Assembly: GCF_008642315.1 (NCBI RefSeq)
Contig: NZ_CP029192.1
Coordinates: forward strand, 6,510,001-6,574,000
Length of the DNA stretch: 64,000 bases
Origin: Streptomyces venezuelae
Lineage (GTDB): Bacteria; Actinomycetota; Actinomycetes; Streptomycetales; Streptomycetaceae
Reading direction: 5' to 3'
Shown: piece by piece, positions 24,441-33,319 of the stretch
Layout of the letters: each line of letters begins with the position of its first letter
Numbering within the stretch: position 1 is the stretch's first letter
The notes under the pieces: generated by a model
What the model saw: only the letters and a program-made list of their open reading frames with translations
What the model was told of the DNA's origin: nothing
The model's database searches: none
Translations under genes and position numbers: made by a program

Positions 24441-25478
24441 ATGGGGGCCAAGAAAATCGGCGTACTGACCGGAGGCGGCGACTGCCCCGGGCTCAACGCG
24501 GTGATCCGCGGTGTCGTCCGCAAGGGCGTGCAGGAGTACGACTACGACTTCGTCGGCTTCAGGGACGGCTGGCGCGGTCCGCTGGAGGGCGACACCGTCC
24601 CGCTCGACATCCCCGCGGTCCGCGGCATCCTGCCGCGCGGCGGCACCATCCTCGGCTCGTCGCGCACCAACCCGTTCAAGGCGGAGAACGGGGTGCGCCG
24701 CATCAAGGAGAACCTCGCCAAGTACGAGGTGGACTCCCTCATCGCGATCGGCGGCGAGGACACTCTCGGCGTCGCCGCACGGCTCACCGACGAGTACGGC
24801 GTCCCGGTCGTCGGCGTTCCGAAGACCATCGACAACGACCTCTCCGCCACCGACTACACCTTCGGCTTCGACACCGCCGTCGGCATCGCCACCGAGGCGA
24901 TCGACCGCCTGCACACCACCGCCGAGTCGCACATGCGCGTCCTGGTCGTCGAGGTCATGGGCCGCCACGCGGGCTGGATCGCCCTGCACTCGGGCCTCGC
25001 GGGCGGCGCCAACGTCATCCTCATCCCGGAACAGCGCTTCGACGTCGACCAGGTCTGCGCCTGGGTGACCTCGCGATTCAAGGCGTCGTACGCCCCCATC
25101 GTCGTCGTCGCCGAGGGCGCCATGCCCAAGGACGGCGAGATGGTCCTCAAGGACGGCTCGCAGGACTCCTTCGGGCACGTGCGGCTCTCCGGCGTCGGCG
25201 AGTGGCTGGCCAAGGAGATCGAGGGGCGCACCGGCAAGGAGGCGCGCACCACCGTCCTCGGGCACGTGCAGCGCGGCGGCACCCCGAGCGCCTTCGACCG
25301 CTGGCTCGCCACGCGGTTCGGGCTGCACGCGATCGAGGCCGTGCGCGACGGCGACTTCGGGAAAATGGTCGCGCTGCGCGGCACGGACGTGGTGCGGGTG
25401 CCGATCGCCGAGGCCACGGCCCGCCTGAAGACGGTGGACCCGGCGCTGTACGAAGAGGTCGGGGTGTTCTTCGGCTGA
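24441..25478 (+). CDS. pfkA: 6-phosphofructokinase, group III, with PPi-type residues
   Basis: 345 residues. Glycolytic phosphorylation of fructose-6-phosphate. Motifs: nucleotide loop TGGGDCPGLNAV, GGED at 104-107, PKTIDND at 127-133 with catalytic Asp131, and MGRHAGWIA. ATP-using PFKs have Gly where Asp107 stands (GGDG/GGEG); Asp here with Lys128 is the pair seen in pyrophosphate-dependent enzymes such as that of Amycolatopsis methanolica. The phosphate donor is therefore uncertain. GAAGGGA precedes ATG 24441. Confidence 0.92.
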   Translation: MGAKKIGVLTGGGDCPGLNAVIRGVVRKGVQEYDYDFVGFRDGWRGPLEGDTVPLDIPAVRGILPRGGTILGSSRTNPFKAENGVRRIKENLAKYEVDSLIAIGGEDTLGVAARLTDEYGVPVVGVPKTIDNDLSATDYTFGFDTAVGIATEAIDRLHTTAESHMRVLVVEVMGRHAGWIALHSGLAGGANVILIPEQRFDVDQVCAWVTSRFKASYAPIVVVAEGAMPKDGEMVLKDGSQDSFGHVRLSGVGEWLAKEIEGRTGKEARTTVLGHVQRGGTPSAFDRWLATRFGLHAIEAVRDGDFGKMVALRGTDVVRVPIAEATARLKTVDPALYEEVGVFFG

Positions 25479-25537
25479 GTCCGTACGCCGCTCCCGGGAC
25501 GGCGCCCGCTCCGGGTGCCGTCCCGGGAGGTGCTCCC

Positions 25538-25543
25538 TAGACT
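25538..25543 (+). promoter_or_regulatory. -10 box TAGACT of leaderless 2-hydroxyacid dehydrogenase gene
   Basis: TAGACT ends 7 nt before ATG 25551; no SD sequence. Confidence 0.6.
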
Positions 25544-25550
25544 GGCGGCC

Positions 25551-26555
25551 ATGGAGATCCTCGCGTTCGGCGTGCAGTCCGACGAGAAGCCGCTGATCGA
25601 GAAGGCCTTCCAAGGGCAGCACGACGTCCGCTGTCTCGACGTCTTCCTCAACGAGGACACCGCCCCCATCGCCGCGGGCTACGAGATCGTCTCCTCCAGC
25701 GTCAACGCCACGCTGAACAACCGCGTCCTGCAGACCCTCGCCGCCGGCGGAACCCAGATGATCGCCCAGCGCTCCACCGGGTTCAACAACATCGACCTGC
25801 TGGTCGCCGAGCGCCTCGGCCTGACCGTCGCCCGCGTCTCGTACTACTCGCCGTACTCGGTGGCCGAATTCGCCTGGACCCTCGCGATGGCCGTCAACCG
25901 CCGCATCGTCCGCGCCTCCAACCGCACCCGCGACTTCGACTTCCGCCTCGACGGCCTGATGGGCCGCGACCTGCGGGGCCGCACGGTCGGCGTGGTCGGC
26001 ACCGGCAAGATCGGCGAGGCGTTCACCCGCATCGCGCACGGCTTCGGCATGCGGCTGCTCGGCTGGGACGTCGCCGAGAACCCCGCCTGCGTCGAACTCG
26101 GCATGAAGTACGTGGACAAGGCCGAGCTCCTCGCCGAGGCCGACCTCGTCAGCCTGCACGTGCCGCTGCTCCCGTCCACCCAGCACCTCATCGGGGCCGA
26201 AGCGCTGCGGACGATGAAGGACGACGCGATCCTGGTGAACTCCAGCCGCGGCGGCCTGATCGACACCGAGGCCCTGGTCGGCGAGTTGCGCGCGGGCCGC
26301 TTCACGGGGGTGGGCCTTGACGTGTACGAGGCGGAGGCGGGCCTCTTCTTCCTCGACAAGTCCCTGGAGGTCGTCGCCGACGACACGCTGGCCCGCCTCG
26401 TCACCTTCCCCAACGTCGTCGTCACGTCCCACCAGGCGTACTACACCGTGGACGCCGTCGGCCAGATCATCGACACCACGGTGCGCAACGTCCTGGACTA
26501 CCTGGCGGGCCGGCGCTCGGACAACGTCCTGGTCCCGGGCCCGGACAGGAGCTGA
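25551..26555 (+). CDS. D-isomer 2-hydroxyacid dehydrogenase (D-lactate dehydrogenase type)
   Basis: 334 residues. Nucleotide-binding loop GVVGTGKIGEAF near residue 150; catalytic Arg in NSSRGGLIDT, Glu in GLDVYEAEAG and His in VVTSHQAYYT. FNNID and YYSPYSVAEFA are typical of NAD-dependent fermentative D-lactate dehydrogenases. It reduces pyruvate or related 2-ketoacids. The last 58 nt overlap the end of the convergent anthranilate synthase gene. Confidence 0.9.
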   Translation: MEILAFGVQSDEKPLIEKAFQGQHDVRCLDVFLNEDTAPIAAGYEIVSSSVNATLNNRVLQTLAAGGTQMIAQRSTGFNNIDLLVAERLGLTVARVSYYSPYSVAEFAWTLAMAVNRRIVRASNRTRDFDFRLDGLMGRDLRGRTVGVVGTGKIGEAFTRIAHGFGMRLLGWDVAENPACVELGMKYVDKAELLAEADLVSLHVPLLPSTQHLIGAEALRTMKDDAILVNSSRGGLIDTEALVGELRAGRFTGVGLDVYEAEAGLFFLDKSLEVVADDTLARLVTFPNVVVTSHQAYYTVDAVGQIIDTTVRNVLDYLAGRRSDNVLVPGPDRS

Positions 26556-28387
26556 CCGAGCAGTTCCCGCACGATCCCGGCCCCGCGCAGCGTGAGCACC
26601 GACTCCGGGTGGAACTGCACACCCGCGAACGACTCCCCGCGCACCGCGTGCACCTCACCGGTCGCCGCGTCCCTGCTGACCTCGATGCCGTGCGCGTCGA
26701 GCTCCACCGCGGCCTCGTCGTCGCAGCGCGCCACGAAGCTGTTGTAGAACCCGACGGTCTCGCCGCGCCCGAACAGGTCGATGTCCGTCTGCGCGCCCTG
26801 GTACGGCACCTCCTTCCGTACGATCTCCAGCCCGAGCTCGGCCGTGATGAGCTCGTGCCCGAGGCAGACGCCGAGCACGCCGTGCCCGTGGGAGCGGAGT
26901 ACGTCCGCCGCCAGGGAGCGCAGGAACCGCATCTTCGGGTCGGTCAGGTCGGACGGGTCGCCCGGCCCGGGACCCAGCACCACGGGCCCCTCGTGCGCGA
27001 GCACGGCCTCCCGCAGCCCCTCCTCGTCGTACCGCCGCACCGACACCCCGAGCCCGCACGAGCGCAGCACGTGCGCGAGCATCGCCGTGAACGTGTCCTC
27101 GCCGTCCACGACGAGCGCGTGCCCGGCCAGGTCGTCCGCGCGCTCCTGCATCCGCAGCCAGAACGGCGCCAGCGCCGCGCGCCGCCCGTCGAGCGCCGCC
27201 CGCACCCGGGGATCGTCGGCGAGGGCGGGCCGCGCGCCCTCCGCACGGGGACGCCCGGGGCGTACGCCGAGCGCGGCCAGCACGCCCGCGGCCTTCGCGT
27301 GCGTCTCGGCGACCTCGCCCATCGGGTCCGAGCCGCGCACCAGCGTGGCGCCCACCGGCACCCGCAGCCGCCCGGCCGCCGAGATGTCGGCGGTGCGGAT
27401 GAGGATGGGGGAGTCCAGCGTCTGCGCGCCGCCCGCGTCCCGGCCGATCAGGGCGAGGGCGCCCGCGTAGTAGCCGCGGCCCCCGGCCTCGTGGCGCTCG
27501 ATGACACGGCAGGCGTTCTGCACCGGCGACCCGGTGACGGTCGCCGCGAACATCGTCTCCTTCAGGACCTCCCGCACGTCCAGCGACGACTTGCCCCGCA
27601 GCTCGTACTCGGTGTGCGCGAGGTGGGCCATCTCCTTCAGCCGCGGGCCGACCACCACACCGCCCATGTCGCCGACCGTGCACATCATCTTGAGCTCCTC
27701 GTCGACGACCATCGAGAGCTCCTCGATCTCCTTGCCGTCGGAGAGGAAGGCCAGCAGGTCGTCGGCGGTGGGGCCCTCGGCGGGGTAGCGGTAGGTGCCG
27801 CTGATCGGGTTCATGACGACGGTTCCGCCGGACATCCGCACGTGCACCTCGGGGCTGGCCCCGACGAGCGTCCGCTCCCCGGTGTGCACGACGTACGTCC
27901 AGTACGCGCCCCGCTCGCCGACGAGCAGCCGCCGGAACAGCGCGAGGGCGTCCGCACGGCCGAAGCCCGGGATCTCACCCTCGTACGTCCGCCGGATGAC
28001 GAAGTTGGCGCCCTCGCCCCGCCCGATCTCCTCGCGCAGCACCCGCCCCACGATGTCCGCGTACGCCGCGTCGTCCACGTCGAAGGACCCGTCCTCGACC
28101 CGCACGTCGTGCGCGGGCAGCGCCGCGAGGGCGTCGGCGAGCGGCACCTCGTACCGCTCCTCGGGCGTCAGGACGGTCAGCGGCGTGCCGTCGTCGCGTA
28201 CGTCGAAGCCGCGCTCCCTGATCTGCCGGAACGGCACGAGGGCGAGACCTTCGGGAATGTCGGCGAGGCGTTCGTACGTGCCCGTCGGGCCGGTCAGGAC
28301 CTCGACCGTGTCGTGGTCGTGGCCCGGCGTGCGGCGGCGCAGCAGGGCGAAGGGGCGGTCGTCGGACAGGAGCTCTGCCAGTCGCAT
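26498..28387 (-). CDS. trpE2: Fused anthranilate synthase (TrpE-TrpG type)
   Basis: 629 residues. The N-terminal chorismate-binding domain (about 1-430) has IRRTYEG, SPEVHV, NPISGTYR, VDEELKMM and FAATVTGSPVQNA. The C-terminal glutamine amidotransferase domain (about 440-620) has the nucleophile Cys in GVCLGHE and the partner His-Glu in VQFHPES. It converts chorismate and glutamine to anthranilate, or aminodeoxyisochorismate-type products in PhzE relatives. ATG 28387 follows AAGGAA. It is preceded by a trp-type attenuator, which supports a tryptophan role. Confidence 0.92.
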   Translation of the reverse strand: MRLAELLSDDRPFALLRRRTPGHDHDTVEVLTGPTGTYERLADIPEGLALVPFRQIRERGFDVRDDGTPLTVLTPEERYEVPLADALAALPAHDVRVEDGSFDVDDAAYADIVGRVLREEIGRGEGANFVIRRTYEGEIPGFGRADALALFRRLLVGERGAYWTYVVHTGERTLVGASPEVHVRMSGGTVVMNPISGTYRYPAEGPTADDLLAFLSDGKEIEELSMVVDEELKMMCTVGDMGGVVVGPRLKEMAHLAHTEYELRGKSSLDVREVLKETMFAATVTGSPVQNACRVIERHEAGGRGYYAGALALIGRDAGGAQTLDSPILIRTADISAAGRLRVPVGATLVRGSDPMGEVAETHAKAAGVLAALGVRPGRPRAEGARPALADDPRVRAALDGRRAALAPFWLRMQERADDLAGHALVVDGEDTFTAMLAHVLRSCGLGVSVRRYDEEGLREAVLAHEGPVVLGPGPGDPSDLTDPKMRFLRSLAADVLRSHGHGVLGVCLGHELITAELGLEIVRKEVPYQGAQTDIDLFGRGETVGFYNSFVARCDDEAAVELDAHGIEVSRDAATGEVHAVRGESFAGVQFHPESVLTLRGAGIVRELLGQLLSGPGTRTLSERRPAR

Positions 28388-28452
28388 CGGATTCTGGTTC
28401 CTTCTCACTCGGAGAGGAACGGCCCGGGCCCGGGAGAAGTCCGGAAAACACT

Positions 28453-28477
28453 GAAGGCCGCCCCTCGGGCGGCCTTC
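28453..28477 (-). terminator. Attenuator terminator upstream of anthranilate synthase
   Basis: Perfect 11-bp stem GAAGGCCGCCC/GGGCGGCCTTC with a 3-nt loop; on the minus-strand RNA it is followed by AGTGTTTT (U-run 28447-28450). It lies between the leader peptide and trpE2. A GGCGGCC segment inside the leader coding sequence (about 28508-28516) can pair with its first arm, forming the antiterminator. Confidence 0.92.
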
Positions 28478-28499
28478 GCGAGTCTGTGTGCGCGCAGAG

Positions 28500-30012
<1,513 letters not shown>

Positions 30013-30034
30013 TTGTTCCCTCTGTACGTGCGCG

Positions 30035-30065
30035 TGGGGCGCGGATCCGTGTGATCCGCGCCCCA
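30035..30065 (+). terminator. Hairpin terminator after aroH
   Basis: Perfect 13-bp stem TGGGGCGCGGATC and complement, loop CGTGT, 22 nt after the aroH stop. Confidence 0.85.
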
Positions 30066-30109
30066 CCGGCGTATCCGGGGCTTTTGTGGGCAGGACGTCG
30101 CGGGTAAGG

Positions 30110-30128
30110 TTAGGTTAGCCTCACCGAT
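30110..30128 (+). promoter_or_regulatory. Iron box (DmdR/IdeR site) upstream of bfd
   Basis: TTAGGTTAGCCTCACCGAT matches 15 of 19 positions of the iron-box consensus TTAGGTTAGGCTAACCTAA. A DtxR-family repressor (DmdR1 in Streptomyces) loaded with Fe(II) would repress bfd from here. A second GGTTAG half-unit overlaps on the left (30108). Confidence 0.8.
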
Positions 30129-30175
30129 CAATCGGGACGGCGCTACCGATGAGTCCTGTCCGGGAGGTGAACCGC

Positions 30176-30415
30176 GTGTACGTCTGCAACTGCTTCGGGG
30201 TCACCGAGGCGCAGGTGAAGAAGCACGCGGCGGACGGAGCCTGCACCCCCCGCCAGATAGCGTCGGCCTGCAAGGCGGGCACGGACTGTGGTTCGTGCGT
30301 ACGCCGCATCCAGGCGCTGCTCGGCCGGGGCGCGTGCCCCCGCCGTGACCTCGTGGACCAGGGAGAACCGGCTGTGGCGCTGGCTCCCGAGGCGGAGCTC
30401 CCCGAGGCGGCCTAG
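30176..30415 (+). CDS. bfd: Bacterioferritin-associated ferredoxin (Bfd-like [2Fe-2S] protein)
   Basis: 79 residues. Cys4, Cys6, Cys38 and Cys41 (CNC...CGSC) bind a [2Fe-2S] cluster. Bfd reduces the ferric core of bacterioferritin to release iron. GTG 30176 has GGGAGG 8 nt upstream; an upstream ATG at 30149 lacks a site. The tail after residue 50 is Pro/Ala/Glu-rich. Convergent with bfr 15 nt away, and preceded by an iron box, so made when iron is scarce. Confidence 0.92.
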   Translation: MYVCNCFGVTEAQVKKHAADGACTPRQIASACKAGTDCGSCVRRIQALLGRGACPRRDLVDQGEPAVALAPEAELPEAA

Positions 30416-30430
30416 CCCTCAGGGGCGGGT

Positions 30431-30910
30431 TCAGCCCTCCGGCTGCTCGATGAGCTGCGCGATGTAGAGCGCCTCACCCAGCTTCTCGACGAGCTCGAGC
30501 TGCGTGTCGAGATAGTCGATGTGGTGCTCCTCGTCCTCAAGGATCGACTCGAAGATATTTGCGGACGTGATGTCGCCCTTGGCGCGCATCACCTCGATCC
30601 CGCGCCGGAGGCGGTCGATCGCCTCCACCTCGACCTGCCGGTCGGCCTGGAACATCTCGGTGACCGTCTGGCCCACGCGCACATGGAAGAGCCGCTGGTA
30701 GTTGGGCAGACCGTCGAGGAACAGGATCCGGTCGGTCAGCACCTCCGCGTGCTTCATCTCGTCGAACGACTCGGCACGGGTGTACTTCGCGAGCTTCGTC
30801 CAGCCGAAGTTTTCCTGCATCTTGGCGTGGAGAAAGTATTGATTGATCGCCGTGAGTTCGGCGGTCAGCTGCTCGTTGAGAAATTCAATGACCTCGGGGT
30901 CGCCCTGCAT
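30431..30910 (-). CDS. bfr: Bacterioferritin
   Basis: 159 residues, four-helix bundle. Ferroxidase ligands Glu18, Glu51, His54, Glu127 and His130 region (EDEEHHIDYL) and heme ligand Met52 (DEMKHAE) are at the classical positions. Stores iron in a 24-mer. ATG 30910 follows AAGGAG. No clear iron box is seen on its own promoter side. Confidence 0.96.
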   Translation of the reverse strand: MQGDPEVIEFLNEQLTAELTAINQYFLHAKMQENFGWTKLAKYTRAESFDEMKHAEVLTDRILFLDGLPNYQRLFHVRVGQTVTEMFQADRQVEVEAIDRLRRGIEVMRAKGDITSANIFESILEDEEHHIDYLDTQLELVEKLGEALYIAQLIEQPEG

Positions 30911-31076
30911 CGCAGAGGCTCCTTCCGCACGAGTGACTGGGCAGGTAGCGCGCATCCTTGCACCGGTGTTCGGAGGGCGTCCAGTAAGTGCACGCTTAGT
31001 AGGAGTTGCCCCGATCGGTGCCGCCCGGGGCTCCGGCTGGTCACGTCCACCGTCCCGGGTCTGTCAGGATGGAGCC

Positions 31077-31709
31077 ATGGGTCAGCCGGCGGAACGCGCA
31101 TCTCGACAGGCGGCGGAGCCGGAGCTTCCGCCGGGTCAGCGGCTGCAGCGCGGCTGGCCGGTCACGCACTACGGGCCGGTGCCGAAGTTCCGCCCCGAGC
31201 GCTGGGAGTTCAGGGTTTTCGGGGCCACGGCGGACGGCGAGAAGCACTGCTGGTCGCACGAGGAGTTCTCCGCACTGCCCTACGACACCGTTGTCGCGGA
31301 TCTGCACTGCGTGACGAAGTTCAGCATGCTGGGTGCGGAGTGGGGCGGCCTCCCGGCCCGCAAGCTCCTGGAACTCGCGCCGCCGGCGGCCGACGCCACC
31401 CACGTCATGGTCTGGGCCGAGTACGGCTTCAGCTCGAACATGCGGATGTCGGACTTCGCCTCCGACCGCTCGATTCTCGCCACGCACAAAGGCGGCGAAC
31501 TGCTCACCGCGGAGCACGGGTTCCCGCTCCGGCTCGTGGTGCCCCACCTGTACGCCTGGAAGGGCCCCAAGTGGGTCCGCGGCGTCGAGTACATGACGGC
31601 GGACCGCCGGGGCTTCTGGGAGGAGCGCGGCTACCACAACCTCGGCGACCCCTGGCTGGAGCAGCGCTACTCGTACCAGGAAGAGCCCGGGGACGGCCCC
31701 GAGCTCTGA
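31077..31709 (+). CDS. Cytoplasmic molybdopterin-dependent oxidoreductase (sulfite-oxidase fold)
   Basis: 210 residues, one Oxidored_molyb domain. The molybdenum-ligand Cys78 is in DLHCVTKFS; other pterin contacts appear in EHGFPLRLVVPHLYAWKGPKWV and YHNLGDPW. There is no Tat signal and no heme or dimerisation domain, so it resembles the small YedY/MsrP-like enzymes but is intracellular. Substrate unknown. Convergent with the DUF4396 gene 19 nt away. Confidence 0.9.
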   Translation: MGQPAERASRQAAEPELPPGQRLQRGWPVTHYGPVPKFRPERWEFRVFGATADGEKHCWSHEEFSALPYDTVVADLHCVTKFSMLGAEWGGLPARKLLELAPPAADATHVMVWAEYGFSSNMRMSDFASDRSILATHKGGELLTAEHGFPLRLVVPHLYAWKGPKWVRGVEYMTADRRGFWEERGYHNLGDPWLEQRYSYQEEPGDGPEL

Positions 31710-31728
31710 TCCCGCGCCGTCACCGGCT

Positions 31729-32241
31729 TCAGTGGTGGTACTGGTGCACGACCGCGTGGCCCTTGCCGCGGCCGATCATCCACTTGTTCACCGGTGTGGT
31801 GATCACGAACGCGGCGGCCAGCGCGAGGGCGAGGATCCACCAGAACATCGCGTCCGTCAGGTGCGCGTCCATGGCGCCCGGCCAGAGCGCGATCACGCCG
31901 TTGTCGATCAGCTCCATGACGGCGATGGACAGGGTGTCGGCGGCGAGCGCGACCCGGAAGGCCGTCCGGAAATCGACGTCGGCCTTGAGGATGCCGCGCA
32001 GCGTCAGGGCGTAGCCGAATCCGAAGGCCAGGACGATCGCCAGGGCCATCGTCGGCATGTTCCCCCACCCGAGCGCGGTGCCGATGATCATGCCGAGCAC
32101 TTCGCCGATGGCGCAGCCGGTGAGGCAGTGGAGGGTGGCCTGCGCCGCCACGCGCCAGCTGACCTTGCCGTGATCGCTGTCGTGGTGCTGGTGCTGGTGC
32201 TGGTGCTGGTGCTGGTGGTGCGTGTGCGCGTCGTGCTGCAT
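31729..32241 (-). CDS. DUF4396 membrane protein with His/Gln-rich metal-binding N-terminus
   Basis: 170 residues. The N-terminus alternates His and Gln (about 13 His in residues 3-25), made by a (GGTGCT)n hexanucleotide run at about 32183-32217. Four membrane helices follow, with a conserved CLTGCAIGEVLGM in helix 1, a likely metal-binding Cys pair. GGGGGA precedes ATG 32241. The promoter carries a CsoR-type copper operator, so a copper-related role (efflux, sequestration or delivery) is inferred; DUF4396 has no assigned function. Confidence 0.85.
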   Translation of the reverse strand: MQHDAHTHHQHQHQHQHQHHDSDHGKVSWRVAAQATLHCLTGCAIGEVLGMIIGTALGWGNMPTMALAIVLAFGFGYALTLRGILKADVDFRTAFRVALAADTLSIAVMELIDNGVIALWPGAMDAHLTDAMFWWILALALAAAFVITTPVNKWMIGRGKGHAVVHQYHH

Positions 32242-32290
32242 GAGGTCCCCCAACGTCGGATGGCGGTTCCTGCCGCTCGACAAGAACCGT

Positions 32291-32307
32291 ATACCCCCCA
32301 GGGGTAT
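32291..32307 (-). promoter_or_regulatory. CsoR-like copper operator between -35 and -10 of the DUF4396 gene
   Basis: Perfect palindrome ATACCCCcctGGGGGGTAT class: 7-bp arms ATACCCC/GGGGTAT with a 3-bp centre. On the minus strand it lies exactly between TTGAGG (-35) and TACGGT (-10), 17 bp apart. GC-tract palindromes of this form are bound by CsoR, which leaves the DNA when it binds Cu(I). Confidence 0.75.
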
Positions 32308-32320
32308 TCCTCAAGAGTCG

Positions 32321-33235
32321 CTAGATGCTCCTCAGCTCCTTCAGACGCGCCACGTCCGCGGCGTGTCCCTCCTTGCCGCCGGGGGTCTCGATGATCAGGG
32401 GGACGCCCTCCGTGGCCGGGTGGAGCATCAGCTCGCGGAAGGCCTCCTCGCCGATGTGGCCGGTGCCGATGTTCTCGTGGCGGTCCTTGTGGGCGCCGAC
32501 GACGTCCTTGGAGTCATTGGCGTGCACGAGCTTCAGACGGCCCTCGCCGACCGTGTCGACGAGGAGGTCCAGGGTCTGCTTCATGCCGCTCGGACCGGTC
32601 AGGTCGTGCCCCGCCGCGAAGATGTGGCAGGTGTCCAGACAGATCCCCAGCTTGGGGTGCGAGTCCAGCGCCTCGAAGTACGGGCCGAAGTCCCACGTGC
32701 GGGAGCAGAGCGAGGCGCCCTGGCCCGCGGTCGACTCCAGGAGCAGGAACGGGTCGTCGTCGTGCGTCAGCTCGTCCAGGAGCGGCAGCATGCGCTCGCG
32801 CACCTGCTCCAGGGCGACGGCACGCTCCCGGCCGCCGGTCGCCGACCCGGTGTGCACGACGACGCCGAGCGCGCCGATCTCGCGTGCCCTGCGCAGCGAG
32901 TGGCGCAGGGAGTCCACGGACTTGTCGACGGTCGCCTCGGTGTGCGAGCCGAAGTTGATGAGGTACGGCGCGTGGACGTACGCGGGGATGTTCTCGGCGG
33001 CACAGGCCGCGCGGAACGCCTCGTCCTGTCTCGGGTTGCCGGGCGGGGTGGCCCAGCCGCGCGGGTTGGCGACGAAGACCTGGACGGTCTCGGCGCCGAG
33101 GTCCCTGGCGTAGGAGAGGCCGACGGAGGCGAGCCCGCCGGCCACGGGGACGTGACCGCCCACCGGGTTGCGGGACGCGGCGCCGGGGGCCGTGTCGCCG
33201 AGGGGCGTGGTGCTGGGGGAGTTGTTGCTGCTCAC
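32321..33235 (-). CDS. nfo: Endonuclease IV (deoxyribonuclease IV, AP endonuclease family 2)
   Basis: 304 residues, TIM barrel. Zinc-ligand motifs: GGHVPVAGG, VHAPYLINFGS, VVHTGSATG, LLESTAG, CLDTCHIFAAGHD, HANDSKD and HENIGTGHIG, ending in IIETPGG. Cleaves DNA 5' of abasic sites in base-excision repair. A Ser/Thr/Pro-rich leader (1-25) precedes the domain. GTG 33235. Confidence 0.93.
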   Translation of the reverse strand: MSSNNSPSTTPLGDTAPGAASRNPVGGHVPVAGGLASVGLSYARDLGAETVQVFVANPRGWATPPGNPRQDEAFRAACAAENIPAYVHAPYLINFGSHTEATVDKSVDSLRHSLRRAREIGALGVVVHTGSATGGRERAVALEQVRERMLPLLDELTHDDDPFLLLESTAGQGASLCSRTWDFGPYFEALDSHPKLGICLDTCHIFAAGHDLTGPSGMKQTLDLLVDTVGEGRLKLVHANDSKDVVGAHKDRHENIGTGHIGEEAFRELMLHPATEGVPLIIETPGGKEGHAADVARLKELRSI

Positions 33236-33319
33236 GCCGTCAAGGGTGGCACGCGCCCGGGAGTGCCCCGTCGGGGGTCCCGGGCGTGGAGGCCGGAGCG
33301 CGGTGGCCGGAGCGCGGGT

